Assembly (NCBI RefSeq): GCF_003710905.1
Contig: NZ_RHHV01000008.1
Span: 248,001 to 312,000, forward strand
Length of the DNA: 64,000 bases
Direction: 5' to 3'
Origin: Brevibacillus parabrevis
GTDB lineage: Bacteria; Bacillota; Bacilli; Brevibacillales; Brevibacillaceae
The notes under the pieces were generated by a model, which did no database searches, was not told the origin of the DNA, and worked only from the letters and a program-made list of their open reading frames with translations. Both the position numbers and the translations under genes were made by a program. Position 1 is the first letter of the stretch. Each line of letters opens with the position of its first letter. This document shows positions 26,017 to 35,066 of this stretch, one piece after another.

Positions 26017-26906
26017 GCGTGCGGGCGTTGATGCTGCAAAAACCGGATGAAGCTCTGGACCGGATAAGGCATGATGTCGTCCTGGCGATAGACGAGGCAA
26101 ATGTGCCTGCGATTGACGTAGCCGGGCAGTTCGCGAACGATCAGCTCACCAGTTTCGCTTTCGCGCACGACGCTGCGGTACGGCAGGACACTGACGCCCA
26201 TGTTGTGTTTGGTCGCTTCTTTGATCGTCTCAATCGCCCCCAGCTCCATGCGCACTTGCCAGCGCAGCTGGTTTTCCTGGGCCCAAAGTTCAGCAAGCTC
26301 GCGTGAGGTGGAGCCTGCTTCGTGAATGAGAAATGGCTCGGATTGCAAATCAGTCAGCTCGATCACGCTTTTTTGGGCAAGCGGATTTTGCGGAGCGAGA
26401 ACGAGGCGCAGCTCGTCGGCAAGCAGCGGAATGACATGCAGACCGTCCTGGGGCTGCATGGACAACGAGACAATCGCCAAATCGATCTCAAAATCGCGCA
26501 GCAGCTCCATGAGCGGCCGCGCTTTTTTTACGGTCAAAATCGGCAGGACGTGCGGATGCTCCGCCTGAAATGAAGCCAGATAAGGGGGAAGATAGTAGGT
26601 GGCAGGCGTATAGCTCGCCCCGATTTTCAGCGTTCCTCTGCCGCCGTGGCGAAACTCCTCCATGACTTGTCCGGCCTCTGTGAGCAAAGTGGACACTCTG
26701 CGGGCATAAGGCAAGAGCGCCGCTCCTGCTTCCGTCAGGCGAAAGTGCCGCGGCTGCTTGTAATACAGCTCCACGCCGAGGTCGCTCTCCAGTTTTTTCA
26801 GGTGAAAGCTGACGGTTGGCTGCTTGATATGCAAAGCTTCGGCGGCTTCGGTCAGCGACTTGCATTGAGCGGAAACGGCAAATACGCGCAATTGCTGAAT
26901 ATTCAT
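25995..26906 (-). CDS. LysR-family transcriptional regulator
   Basis: The 303-residue protein starts MNIQQLRVFAVSAQCKSL and has the LysR HTH AAEALHIKQPTVSFHLKKLE (about 18-37), then a periplasmic-binding-like effector domain. The ATG at 26906 is chosen because GGAGGGA lies 9 nt upstream; the frame is open 19 codons further. It is divergent from an ABC importer operon, with an ATAG-N7-CTAT LysR box between, so it very probably controls that operon. The co-inducer is unknown. Confidence 0.9.
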   Translation of the reverse strand: MNIQQLRVFAVSAQCKSLTEAAEALHIKQPTVSFHLKKLESDLGVELYYKQPRHFRLTEAGAALLPYARRVSTLLTEAGQVMEEFRHGGRGTLKIGASYTPATYYLPPYLASFQAEHPHVLPILTVKKARPLMELLRDFEIDLAIVSLSMQPQDGLHVIPLLADELRLVLAPQNPLAQKSVIELTDLQSEPFLIHEAGSTSRELAELWAQENQLRWQVRMELGAIETIKEATKHNMGVSVLPYRSVVRESETGELIVRELPGYVNRRHICLVYRQDDIMPYPVQSFIRFLQHQRPHAKSPSPL

Positions 26907-26930
26907 CGAGTCGATCCCTCCGCCACCAGT

Positions 26931-26945
26931 ATAGATACTCTCTAT
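26931..26945. promoter_or_regulatory. LysR-type operator ATAG-N7-CTAT
   Basis: ATAGATACTCTCTAT is a perfect dyad of the LysR T-N11-A class, 25 bp upstream of the lysR start and 115 bp before the importer operon. This is a usual position for the regulator's high-affinity site. Confidence 0.65.
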
Positions 26946-27059
26946 CGTTCCATCAATAAACATAGACGTTATTTAACACAAGCTTAGCATCTCATTTACT
27001 TTCCGCTCACACTAATCGCGTAAAGTTGTCGGTAGGAAAAGAAATGGGAGGGAAACGGA

Positions 27060-28175
27060 ATGAACAAGAAAAATCGCAAGCCAAAATGGTCCGTATTGAC
27101 GCTGCTCGTCTCAACGTCTTTGCTTTTTGCAGGATGTGGACAAGGCTCCACCACTCCGGCAGCATCAGGTACAGACAAAGCGGGCAATCAGCCGGCAGCA
27201 TCCACAACAACCGGGAGCGCGCCAACAAAAGAAGACAAGTCGAAGGGAGAGCCGCTCGTCGTCTATCTCAATGACTTCGATGAGATCATCGGCCCGATGT
27301 TTGAAAAAGAGACAGGCTACAAAGTCAAACTCGTCTCTGGCAACGGAGCAGAAATCATGTCGCGGATCGAAGCGGAAAAAGGCAATCCGCACTGGGATGT
27401 CGTCTGGATGGACGCGATGCCGTCGATTCACAAGCTGGGCAAAGACGGACAACTGCTGGAAGGCTGGACGCCGAATAACGCTGCGGGCTTGACAGACTTT
27501 GCGGCGAAGCTCGTTCCAGCGAACAAAACGTACTACCCGACAGGTGCACATGCAGCGGGTGTCATCATTGCCAATACGAAACAACTCCCGGCAGACAAAG
27601 CTCCGAAATCGTGGAACGATCTGGTCAAGCCGGAGTTTCAAAATATGGTCGGCATGGCGGACCCGGCGGTAGCTGCTCCAGCCTATCCGTTTGTCGCCTG
27701 GTTTTTCCAGCAGGAGGGCATGGACAAAGGCAAAGCTTACTTCGATCAGCTGCTGCAAAACGGCGCTCGCGTCTACCCGAAAAATCCGAATGTGGCAAAA
27801 GCTTTGACAGGGGGCGAGATCAAACTGGCAGCCCTGCAAGAAAGCAATGCCTACACGCTGAAAAACAAAAAAGAGCCGGTTGAAATCATCTGGCCAGAAG
27901 AAGGAGCGCCTGCATCTGTGCGCGTAGCCGGGATTCAGAAGGATACGAAAAACGTGGAAGCAGCGAAAGCGTTTATCGACTTCATTCTCGATCCGAAGGT
28001 CCAGCAGCAATTGATCGATCAGGGAGAAGAAAGCTACTTCGAGCCGTCCGCAAAAGGAGCCGTTGCCAAAAAAGACCGGGCTGCCAATGCCAAGCTGGTC
28101 GTCGCCGATCCAGAGTGGGCTTCCGAGCATGAAGCGGAAATCAAGCAATGGTTTGCCGACAAAGCGGTAAAGTAA
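27060..28175 (+). CDS. ABC importer substrate-binding lipoprotein (iron/phosphonate type, family 1)
   Basis: The 371-residue protein has a lipoprotein signal with lipobox LFAGC (Cys26), then a Ser/Thr/Gly-rich linker. The binding domain begins LVVYLNDFDEIIGPMFEKE, and contains YYPTGAHAAGVIIANTK and KSWNDLVKPEFQNMVGMADP. These are typical of the AfuA/FbpA-like group that binds ferric iron, phosphonates or organic phosphates. The ATG at 27060 has GGAGGGAAACGGA upstream. It is the first gene of a four-gene operon divergent from lysR. Confidence 0.88.
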   Translation: MNKKNRKPKWSVLTLLVSTSLLFAGCGQGSTTPAASGTDKAGNQPAASTTTGSAPTKEDKSKGEPLVVYLNDFDEIIGPMFEKETGYKVKLVSGNGAEIMSRIEAEKGNPHWDVVWMDAMPSIHKLGKDGQLLEGWTPNNAAGLTDFAAKLVPANKTYYPTGAHAAGVIIANTKQLPADKAPKSWNDLVKPEFQNMVGMADPAVAAPAYPFVAWFFQQEGMDKGKAYFDQLLQNGARVYPKNPNVAKALTGGEIKLAALQESNAYTLKNKKEPVEIIWPEEGAPASVRVAGIQKDTKNVEAAKAFIDFILDPKVQQQLIDQGEESYFEPSAKGAVAKKDRAANAKLVVADPEWASEHEAEIKQWFADKAVK

Positions 28176-28179
28176 AGCG

Positions 28180-29883
28180 ATGAGATTGCTAGGGACATAT
28201 GGAAACCGAATGGGCTGGCTCGTGCTGGCCATTCTCTTTTTCCTGATTTTATTGCCGCTTGCTGCTGTCATCATTCAAGTGTTGTTGCCCGGTGTGTTTT
28301 TCGGGCAGTGGAACATCGGGGATTTATCGCTGCTGCTGGACGTGTTCACTCGGCCGCTCTGGCTGGCTTCCTTGAAAAATTCCTTATACCTTGGCGTAGG
28401 AACGACGGTATTTGCGACAGCGCTCGGCTGCGCACTGGCTATCGTCCGTTCGCGCTGGTCGTTTCAAACGGCAAGGCTGCTCGATCTGGCGGTCTGGGTG
28501 TTGCTGATTACGCCATCGTTCATTTTGGCGCAAGGCTGGGTGATGTTTGCTGCGGCAGATGGTCTGGCGAACGCCTGGCTGGGCTGGACCTGGATCACAA
28601 GTCTCGTCTTTTCGCCAGAAGGTCTGGTTGTGGTGATGTCGCTCAGCAAATTCCCGCTCGCTTACTTGGCGATTGCGAGTGCGCTGGAATGGAAGGTGGA
28701 CCGATTGGGAGAGGCAGCCAGATTGTGCGGCGGCTCGCTCTGGACGGTCTGGCGCACGGTGGAGCTGCCGTTATTGCTGCCTGCGATTTGTTCCGGGGCG
28801 CTGCTCGTGTTCATGGATACGATCGGCGACTTCGGCTTGCCGGCATCGATCGCTGCTGTCTTCCGTTTTCCGACGCTGCCGTATTCGATTTATTCGGCTC
28901 TGTACACGTCGCCCATCCGCTTTGACATGGCGGGAGTGCTGTCGTTTTACCTCGTGCTGCTGATTGTCGCTGCGATGAGCATTCAGTTTTATGTGATGCG
29001 CAAGGCGCGGTTTGATGTACTGTCCTCCCGGGCGACCAGACAGGAGCGCAAGACAACAAAGCGGGGCAGCCTGTGGCTGAATATCGGCTGCATCAGCTTT
29101 TTGCTGGTCGTCATCGGCATTCCGTTCGGGGCGAACCTGCTCATGTCCATCTCGGATACATCGAGCATGGATCAGGGCTTGCAAGGATTGACTCTGCGTC
29201 ATTACGAAGAGCTGTTTGCCAATGGAGAGGCTTTGCTGGACGGCTTGCTGCATTCGCTTGGCATCGCCGCTACCGCAGGCATTATCGGACTGATCGTCGG
29301 ATTTTTCGTCGCCTACGTGCTGACGTATTCGCCGTTCAAATACCGCAGGGCTGTCGACGTTATCTCGCTGGTCTCGCTGGCTGTACCTGGCGTTGTTCTC
29401 GGCATTGGCTATATTTTTGTCTGGAATCAGCGTTGGCTCGAACCGATCGGCTTGTTGCTGTACGGAACGCCGTGGATTCTCGCGCTGGCAAGTGTGGCAG
29501 GTGCCATCCCGATCATTACGCGGGTCATTGTCGGCGCGATGGCAAAAGTGCCGGGGCAGCTGCTGGCAGCTGCGCAAATGCAGGGAGCAAGCTTCGTCCA
29601 GCGCGTGAGGTGGATTTTGCTGCCGTTGATCCGCGGGGCGCTCGTCGCAGCAGGTTTGTCCGCTTTTGGCAGCAGTGTGTTTGATTTGGCGGCGACTTCG
29701 ATTTTGTTCCCGCCTGATTTTATGACCTTGCCCGTCTTTATTAACAAGGCGTTTGAAGATCTGAAATTCGCTTACGCGGCGGCTTCGACCTTGATGGGCG
29801 GCGGTTTGGTCGTCCTGATCATCGTCATTGTCGAGCTGTTGTTTCAGCCGAAAAAATGGAAAGCTGGGAGAGATCATGCTTGA
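28180..29883 (+). CDS. ABC importer permease, two fused membrane modules
   Basis: The 567-residue protein has about 12 membrane helices in two repeats, each with a BPD_transp_1 module and its EAA-type loop (EAARLCGGSLWTVWRTVELP; AAAQMQGASFVQRVRWILLP). Such double-length permeases are typical of FbpB/AfuB-like ferric and related importers. It starts 4 bp after the binding protein gene and shares a 4-bp overlap with the ATPase gene. It forms the channel for the substrate delivered by the upstream lipoprotein. Confidence 0.9.
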   Translation: MRLLGTYGNRMGWLVLAILFFLILLPLAAVIIQVLLPGVFFGQWNIGDLSLLLDVFTRPLWLASLKNSLYLGVGTTVFATALGCALAIVRSRWSFQTARLLDLAVWVLLITPSFILAQGWVMFAAADGLANAWLGWTWITSLVFSPEGLVVVMSLSKFPLAYLAIASALEWKVDRLGEAARLCGGSLWTVWRTVELPLLLPAICSGALLVFMDTIGDFGLPASIAAVFRFPTLPYSIYSALYTSPIRFDMAGVLSFYLVLLIVAAMSIQFYVMRKARFDVLSSRATRQERKTTKRGSLWLNIGCISFLLVVIGIPFGANLLMSISDTSSMDQGLQGLTLRHYEELFANGEALLDGLLHSLGIAATAGIIGLIVGFFVAYVLTYSPFKYRRAVDVISLVSLAVPGVVLGIGYIFVWNQRWLEPIGLLLYGTPWILALASVAGAIPIITRVIVGAMAKVPGQLLAAAQMQGASFVQRVRWILLPLIRGALVAAGLSAFGSSVFDLAATSILFPPDFMTLPVFINKAFEDLKFAYAAASTLMGGGLVVLIIVIVELLFQPKKWKAGRDHA

Positions 29884-30989
29884 ATCCGATACTGGAAGTT
29901 CGCGGAGTACACAAATCGTTTGGCAACTATGCTGCCCTGCGCGGAATTGATTTGTCCGTCCAAAAGGGAGAAATCATCAGCGTCCTGGGGCCATCCGGCT
30001 GCGGGAAGTCGACTTTGTTGCAAGTCATTGCCGGGCTGACGCAGCCAGATGCGGGAGAAGTGCAACTGCGAGGTGCGCAGGTCGCTTCGCCTACGCGACT
30101 GGTGCCCCCGGAAAAGCGCAATATCAACATGGTGTTTCAAGACTACGCCCTGTGGCCGCACATGACGGTCTACGAGAACATCGCTTATGGATTGCAGCGC
30201 AAAAAAGCGAAAGCGGATTACATAAAGGCCAAGATTGCCGAGCTTGTCAGCTTGCTGCGTCTCGAAGGACTGGAGCAACGCCTGCCGCCGCAGCTTTCAG
30301 GAGGCCAACAGCAGCGTGTGGCGATTGCTCGCGCGCTTGCCACAGAGCCGGATTTGCTTTTGCTGGATGAGCCGCTATCCAATCTCGACATGCGGCTGCG
30401 CATCCGCATGCGCACGGAAATGGCTTACTTGTTCCGCCGTCTGGGAACAACCGTCTTTCATGTGACACACGATCCGGATGAAGCGTTTGCCATGGCAGAT
30501 CGGCTGGTCATCATGAGAGCGGGGGCGATCGATCAGATGGGAGCGCCGCAAGATTGCTACGAGCAGCCAGCGACACGCTCTGCCGCGTCTTTGCTGGGGG
30601 CTGGCAATCAGCTGACGGGCACGTTGCGCAAGGCAGCTGGCCGCGACATCGCGCTCATCGGAGAAGCGCTCGTCGAGGGTACAATACCCGCCGCAAAAGG
30701 AAGCGGGGATCGCGCTCATGTCCAGTCAGCGCTTGCAGACGGCGAGCAGATTGACCTTTTGTTTCGTCCCGAAGAAGCAGAGTGGGCGCAGCAGCCGGAG
30801 GCAAACAGCTTGCCTGTTCGCGTCGTGCACAGCACATACGAGGGCAATCGCTGGCGCATCCTCGGTGAAATCGGCGGAGGACAGACTTTGGCCTTTTTTC
30901 ACGCGGAGCGACTGGAAAATACGGAACGGGGATACGTCTGCCTGAAGCCATCAGCCGCTTACTTGTTTCCTCATCTGGACGAAAGGTGA
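29880..30989 (+). CDS. ABC importer ATP-binding protein
   Basis: The 369-residue protein drives the importer. It has Walker A GPSGCGKST, signature LSGGQQQRVAIARAL, Walker B LLLLDEPLSNLD and switch His in VFHVTHDPDEAFAMAD. The C-terminal 120 residues form a TOBE-type regulatory domain, as in FbpC/PotA proteins. The TTG at 29880 is preferred: it overlaps the permease stop (TTGA) and has GGGAGA 8 nt upstream. An in-frame ATG at 29856 would add 8 residues. Confidence 0.9.
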   Translation: MNPILEVRGVHKSFGNYAALRGIDLSVQKGEIISVLGPSGCGKSTLLQVIAGLTQPDAGEVQLRGAQVASPTRLVPPEKRNINMVFQDYALWPHMTVYENIAYGLQRKKAKADYIKAKIAELVSLLRLEGLEQRLPPQLSGGQQQRVAIARALATEPDLLLLDEPLSNLDMRLRIRMRTEMAYLFRRLGTTVFHVTHDPDEAFAMADRLVIMRAGAIDQMGAPQDCYEQPATRSAASLLGAGNQLTGTLRKAAGRDIALIGEALVEGTIPAAKGSGDRAHVQSALADGEQIDLLFRPEEAEWAQQPEANSLPVRVVHSTYEGNRWRILGEIGGGQTLAFFHAERLENTERGYVCLKPSAAYLFPHLDER

Positions 30990-30997
30990 GCGAAGTC

Positions 30998-31636
30998 ATG
31001 TCACGTATCCTTGCCATTTCAGACATTCACGGGCACGGTGCAGGGGCAAAGCAGCTTCTGGAGCTGGCCCAGTACGATCCGAAAGTCGATCGGCTGTTTC
31101 TGCTCGGCGACTATATCGACAAAAGCCCGGAGACGTGGGAGACGCTCTCTTTTGTGCAAGGGCTGCTGCAAGAAGGGGCGGCAGCTGTGCGGGGCAATCT
31201 GGAGCAATGGTTTCTCGACCAGCATGCGGCAGGAGAGCAGCCAGAGTCGATCAAGCAAGCCGTTGCCTTTGTCGCCGGATTGCCATTGTACATCGAGTAC
31301 GGGCCATACTTGTTCGTCCATGCGGGCATTCGCCCGGGAATCGCGCTCGCTGCCCAGCAGCAGGTCGATCTGCTTTCCATTCGCGAGGAGTTTTGGAACA
31401 GCCCGTCTCGCTACGAGTGGATCGTCGTCTTTGGTCACACTCCCACCTATCGCATGGGGGTTGCGCCGGGAGACATCTGGGCAGAAGCTGACCGGATCGG
31501 CATTGATACCGGGGCGAAGCACGGCGTCAGATTGACGCTGCTCGATCTCACTCACCACAAAAGCTATTCCTGCTCGACCGAGACAAAAGGGGTGTACACA
31601 GATTTTCGCACAGCGGACTGGTGCATCGAAAAGTAG
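30998..31636 (+). CDS. Calcineurin-like metallophosphoesterase
   Basis: The 212-residue protein has the two-metal phosphoesterase motifs: SDIHGH (D-x-H), LLGDYIDKSP (GD), VRGNLEQWF (GN, with Leu in the usual place of His/Glu), FVHAGIRPG and VFGHTPT (GH). This resembles PrpE/serine-threonine phosphatase-like enzymes. The ATG at 30998 follows AAAGGTGA, 8 nt spacing; a GTG at 30986 overlapping the previous stop is possible. As last gene of the importer operon it may hydrolyse an imported phosphate ester, which would mean the importer does not carry plain iron. Confidence 0.85.
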   Translation: MSRILAISDIHGHGAGAKQLLELAQYDPKVDRLFLLGDYIDKSPETWETLSFVQGLLQEGAAAVRGNLEQWFLDQHAAGEQPESIKQAVAFVAGLPLYIEYGPYLFVHAGIRPGIALAAQQQVDLLSIREEFWNSPSRYEWIVVFGHTPTYRMGVAPGDIWAEADRIGIDTGAKHGVRLTLLDLTHHKSYSCSTETKGVYTDFRTADWCIEK

Positions 31637-31639
31637 GGT

Positions 31640-31674
31640 CATTGCCTGCGCGAAAAGCGGGCAGTGGCTTTTTT
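31640..31674 (+). terminator. Terminator of the importer operon
   Basis: CATTGCCTGC (31640-31649) pairs with GCGGGCAGTG (31657-31666), with two G-T pairs, followed by a run of six T. Confidence 0.75.
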
Positions 31675-31811
31675 ACATGGGAAAACAGCCTGCAACGGCA
31701 CACTAGGCAGCAGTTAGCGGCATCCTGATCACCTTAGCCGAGGAAGCAGTCGATTGAACAATCGCTCGACATAGCCAAAACCTATCCGCTCATAGCCAGC
31801 GGGGATTGGAC

Positions 31812-31848
31812 TTTGCTTATCGACAGTGATAAAACAAGAATAAGCAAA
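31812..31848. repeat. Perfect 9-bp inverted repeat upstream of an aminotransferase gene
   Basis: TTTGCTTAT (31812-31820) and ATAAGCAAA (31840-31848) flank a 19-nt spacer, ending 18 bp before the start codon. The AT-rich stem has no GC clamp, so an operator for an unknown regulator is more likely than a terminator. Confidence 0.5.
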
Positions 31849-31866
31849 ATCAAGGGGGAACGGAAC

Positions 31867-33072
31867 ATGGAGTACACATTTTCGAAATCAGTAGATGCAT
31901 TATCCTCCTCGGCTGTCCGGGAAATCTTGAAGCTGACCCAAGGCAATCAAGTGCTCTCGCTCGCAGGTGGCCTGCCAGCCGAGGATTCTTTTCCCATCCA
32001 GGAAATGCGCGAAGCGTTTAATCGGGCATTCGATCTGGGCGCGAAATCGTTGCAATACGGTTTGACAGACGGATATATCCCGCTTCGGGAGTGGGTAGCC
32101 TCACGAATGAAGCAAAAACATATGAACGTAGGCTTGGACAATATGCTGTTGACCACCGGCTCCCAGCAGGCCGTCGACTTACTGTGTCGAGTCTATTTGG
32201 ATGAAGGCGACGTCGTGCTGGTAGAAAATCCAACGTATCTGGCTGCAGTCCAATTGTTCCAGTTCAGGGGGATTCGCGCCATTCCGGTGGAAGGTGATTC
32301 GGAAGGGATGGACCTGGAGGATCTGGCGAAAAAGATCGCGCAGTATCGTCCGAAAATGGTCTATGTCATTCCGACTTTTGCGAATCCTACGGGAAAAGTA
32401 TGGAGCCTCGAACGCCGCCAGGGCTTGCTCGCCCAGTGCAAGGCAAACAACATTCTCATTCTGGAGGACGATCCGTACGGCGAAATCCAGTTTGACGGCG
32501 AAGCTTCGTACCGCTCGATTTTCTCGCTCGACGAACATCCGACCAATTCCTGTGTCGTCTATACAAGCACGTTTTCCAAGATCGTTGCTCCTGGTCTGCG
32601 CACCGGATGGGCAATCGGCGACCAGCGCGTCATTTCGATGATGGTAAAAGCGAAGCAAGCCGTCGACCTCCAGTCCAGCACCATTGACCAGATCGCGCTG
32701 CACGAGTTGCTCTCCCGCTTCGATCTGGAAAGCCACATCGAAAAAATCCGCGCTTCCTACAAAGAGCGCATGGAATGGATGAACGAGCTTTTGCTCGCAC
32801 AAAGCTGGGATGGCGTGCAGTGGGAAAAGCCGCGCGGAGGCATGTTCCTGTGGGTCAACTTGCCAGCCGATGTGGACGCAGAGAAGCTGTTGGCCCGCTC
32901 TGTACAAGAAGGCGTGGCATTCGTGCCAGGCAAGCCGTTTTACGCCGCCGAGCCGCAGCACAACACGATGCGCTTGAACTACACGCTGTTGAACCGCGAA
33001 GATACGCAGCTCGCCATCGCAAGACTCGGCAAAGCGTTTACAGAGTACAGCAAAAGTCTCGTGACGCAATAG
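31867..33072 (+). CDS. PLP-dependent aminotransferase (LysN/2-aminoadipate type)
   Basis: The 401-residue protein is a fold-type I aminotransferase. It has VLSLAGGLPAEDSFPIQEM near the N terminus, TTGSQQAVDLLCRVYLDEGD, a PLP segment VIPTFANPTGKVWS, and the PLP-lysine in TSTFSKIVAPGLRTGW. The pattern fits the alpha-aminoadipate/aromatic aminotransferase subgroup related to MocR regulators, but there is no HTH domain. The ATG at 31867 follows AAGGGGGAACGGAA. It is a single gene between two terminators; the substrate is not clear. Confidence 0.85.
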   Translation: MEYTFSKSVDALSSSAVREILKLTQGNQVLSLAGGLPAEDSFPIQEMREAFNRAFDLGAKSLQYGLTDGYIPLREWVASRMKQKHMNVGLDNMLLTTGSQQAVDLLCRVYLDEGDVVLVENPTYLAAVQLFQFRGIRAIPVEGDSEGMDLEDLAKKIAQYRPKMVYVIPTFANPTGKVWSLERRQGLLAQCKANNILILEDDPYGEIQFDGEASYRSIFSLDEHPTNSCVVYTSTFSKIVAPGLRTGWAIGDQRVISMMVKAKQAVDLQSSTIDQIALHELLSRFDLESHIEKIRASYKERMEWMNELLLAQSWDGVQWEKPRGGMFLWVNLPADVDAEKLLARSVQEGVAFVPGKPFYAAEPQHNTMRLNYTLLNREDTQLAIARLGKAFTEYSKSLVTQ

Positions 33073-33107
33073 CGTCCGGGGCGTGTAAGTGAAAAGCAAA
33101 AGGATGC

Positions 33108-33148
33108 AAAAAGACAATCATGCTGCTGAAAAGCTGATTGTCTTTTTT
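33108..33148. terminator. Bidirectional terminator
   Basis: AAAAAGACAATCA (33108-33120) pairs with TGATTGTCTTTTT (33135-33147), with T-runs on both strands, between the convergent aminotransferase and hydrolase genes. Confidence 0.88.
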
Positions 33149-33152
33149 ATTG

Positions 33153-33974
33153 TTAGGACAAAGAAAGCTCTCTTTCGACCCGGTTCAGCCACTCATGGAC
33201 AAGCTCTGTGAACAGCTTGGGCTGTTCGATTTGCAGATTGTGTCCAGCGCAATCGAGCGCGGCAAAAGAACTGCGCGGATAGTGAGGAAGCAAGCTCCAT
33301 GCGTCCTGGTAGCCGACGACATGATCCTGCTTGCCTACGACGAACAATCCAGGATGGGGAAAAGGCTGCGTATCAAGCGGGAAAGAGAAGCCGTACGATG
33401 TTTTCAGTCGTTCTAAAAAGGGGAAGTCCGCGATGCTGTACCCGCTTATAATCTCTGTTTTGTAGCGGTCCCATGTCTCTTCTGTGGCGACCACAGCCAT
33501 GGCTTCGAACTCGGCGCGCTCCGACTCTGTCAGCTTGTCCCACAGGCTTTGCTCTTCTACCAAAATGACCTTGTCTGGCAGCGTGCGCTGGCTCATTTTG
33601 GGGAAAACACTCGGGCAGATGAACAGGGCGCCTTTGACTTGCTCTCTGCGCTTTTCGATGACTCCACGCGCCAAATAACCTCCGTACGACTCAGCAGCGA
33701 GGAGGAACGGTTCGCCTGGCAGTTCACGATCAATCCAGTGCAGAACAGCCTCTAGCATGTCGTCCGTATTTTGCACGCTGTCGTAATTTTTCGTCTTTCC
33801 CATACCGGGCAGGTCGATATAGAGTCGGCGAAAGCCTTCGCGCTCAGCAAAAACAGGCTCCATGCAGCCTTTCATGACGTGATGATCGAGCGAAAAACCG
33901 TGAAGCATGACAATCGGAACGCCGGAACCGATTTGTTCTTGAAAAAAGTCAATGTTGTGCAGTGACTGAATCAT
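33153..33974 (-). CDS. Alpha/beta hydrolase
   Basis: The 273-residue protein has the oxyanion segment IVMLHGFSLDHH, the nucleophile elbow AAESYGGYLA (Ser), an acid in VVGKQDHVVGYQD and the catalytic His in LDCAGHNLQIEQP. No signal peptide is present, so it acts in the cytosol. The substrate is unknown. The ATG at 33974 has GAGAGGTG upstream; a GTG at 33986 sits too close to that site. A GAAC-N4-GTTC dyad lies about 50 bp upstream. Confidence 0.88.
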   Translation of the reverse strand: MIQSLHNIDFFQEQIGSGVPIVMLHGFSLDHHVMKGCMEPVFAEREGFRRLYIDLPGMGKTKNYDSVQNTDDMLEAVLHWIDRELPGEPFLLAAESYGGYLARGVIEKRREQVKGALFICPSVFPKMSQRTLPDKVILVEEQSLWDKLTESERAEFEAMAVVATEETWDRYKTEIISGYSIADFPFLERLKTSYGFSFPLDTQPFPHPGLFVVGKQDHVVGYQDAWSLLPHYPRSSFAALDCAGHNLQIEQPKLFTELVHEWLNRVERELSLS

Positions 33975-34020
33975 ACTGGCTAACACCTCTCCCGCCGATT
34001 TTGCGTTCCATAACTAAAAA

Positions 34021-34035
34021 AGGAACGTTTGTTCT
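34021..34035. promoter_or_regulatory. LexA-like dyad upstream of hydrolase gene
   Basis: GAACGTTTGTTC (34023-34034) has the GAAC-N4-GTTC core of the Bacillus LexA (SOS) box, but lacks the outer C/G pair. It may equally be the site of another dimeric repressor. Confidence 0.35.
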
Positions 34036-34096
34036 TATTTTAATCTAAGATCTGGAAAAAGCAAGAGGGAAATAGAAAAATATGGAGAAAAAGCCA

Positions 34097-34140
34097 TAAA
34101 AAAACGTATCCAAGCGATCAGATCGAATGGATACGTTTTT
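34097..34140 (-). terminator. Terminator of the encapsulin operon
   Basis: ACGTATCCA (34104-34112) pairs with TGGATACGT (34128-34136). The minus strand continues with a run of T (34097-34103 as A on plus); T5 is also present on plus. Confidence 0.85.
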
Positions 34141-34181
34141 CGTGTTGGCCGGGATGGTTTGTTTGCGCCATCCGAGGCTGT

Positions 34182-35030
34182 TTATTCTTCTGTTTCTTCC
34201 AATGTGCAGATGGCGCTAGGGCGCTTGATGCGCAGCACTACGCACTCGTATACACGGAACAGGCTGTTCATTTGCTCGTCTCCGAGGAAAGCGGAGTCGA
34301 AGTCTTCGGCAATCGCCAGATCGAGGTTGTGGCGGCCTGTAGCCACCAGCACGCCGGAGCGTCCCTTGATCGTAGGCGATTGGTATACGCCGTCTGTCAC
34401 CAGGTTGCGCACATGCTCGATCTCCAGCACGTTGGTGCCTTTGTGTACGCGGTGCAGGAGGGAGTACAGCTCGGGGGACACGACCAGCGCATAAGGACCG
34501 CTGTGACCCATTTTCAAGAGCTTGTTGCGCGCTTCCACGATGTCAGCGAACGCATTGCCGGATTCCATCCAGTCGCTCTTCAGGTGCGTGAGGCGGCCTT
34601 TTACATTCATCAGACCAGGCAGATCAAACTCAGCCGCTCCGTTGAAGATCAGGTCGTCTTCCATCAGCGCACCGCCAGCAGCGGCGTTTGCAGCGGCACT
34701 CATGTCAAGCGGCATGCCCAGTGTGCGAGCTTGCGCGACATCGCGCCAGTAAAGCATGAAATCTTTGTAAAGAATCGGGATTGTCATGCTTACGCGGCGG
34801 CTAGGCTGTGTCATTTCCAGCGATTCGCCGCGCAAGGACAGACCGCCGAAGCGCGATTCATCGTATACGTCATTGGTGATCGTCTGGATACCTTCACCGA
34901 GCGGGCCGTAAATATCGATAAAGCGACGTCCCACGAGTTGACGGCGGGCCATGTCGACTACAGTAGCGTCCAGTTGGCTCCATTCTTCATTGGTTAATGG
35001 AGAGTCTGGGTATTTGCGAAGCTTGTCCAT
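34182..35030 (-). CDS. Encapsulin shell protein (family 1, HK97 fold)
   Basis: The 282-residue protein self-assembles into an icosahedral nanocompartment. Family features include LTNEEWSQLDATVVDMARRQ at the N terminus, GRRFIDIYGPLGEG, and the C-terminal AIAEDFDSAFLGDEQMNSLF plus VYECVVLRIKRPSAIC. The ATG at 35030 has TGGAGG upstream. It is 36 bp downstream of an IMEF-type cargo gene, so the compartment should store mineralised iron. Shells of IMEF systems are larger (T=4) in the studied case. The terminator at 34104 ends the operon. Confidence 0.93.
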   Translation of the reverse strand: MDKLRKYPDSPLTNEEWSQLDATVVDMARRQLVGRRFIDIYGPLGEGIQTITNDVYDESRFGGLSLRGESLEMTQPSRRVSMTIPILYKDFMLYWRDVAQARTLGMPLDMSAAANAAAGGALMEDDLIFNGAAEFDLPGLMNVKGRLTHLKSDWMESGNAFADIVEARNKLLKMGHSGPYALVVSPELYSLLHRVHKGTNVLEIEHVRNLVTDGVYQSPTIKGRSGVLVATGRHNLDLAIAEDFDSAFLGDEQMNSLFRVYECVVLRIKRPSAICTLEETEE

Positions 35031-35066
35031 AGCGTAACCTCCAGGTCATATAAGATCGGTGTTTCC

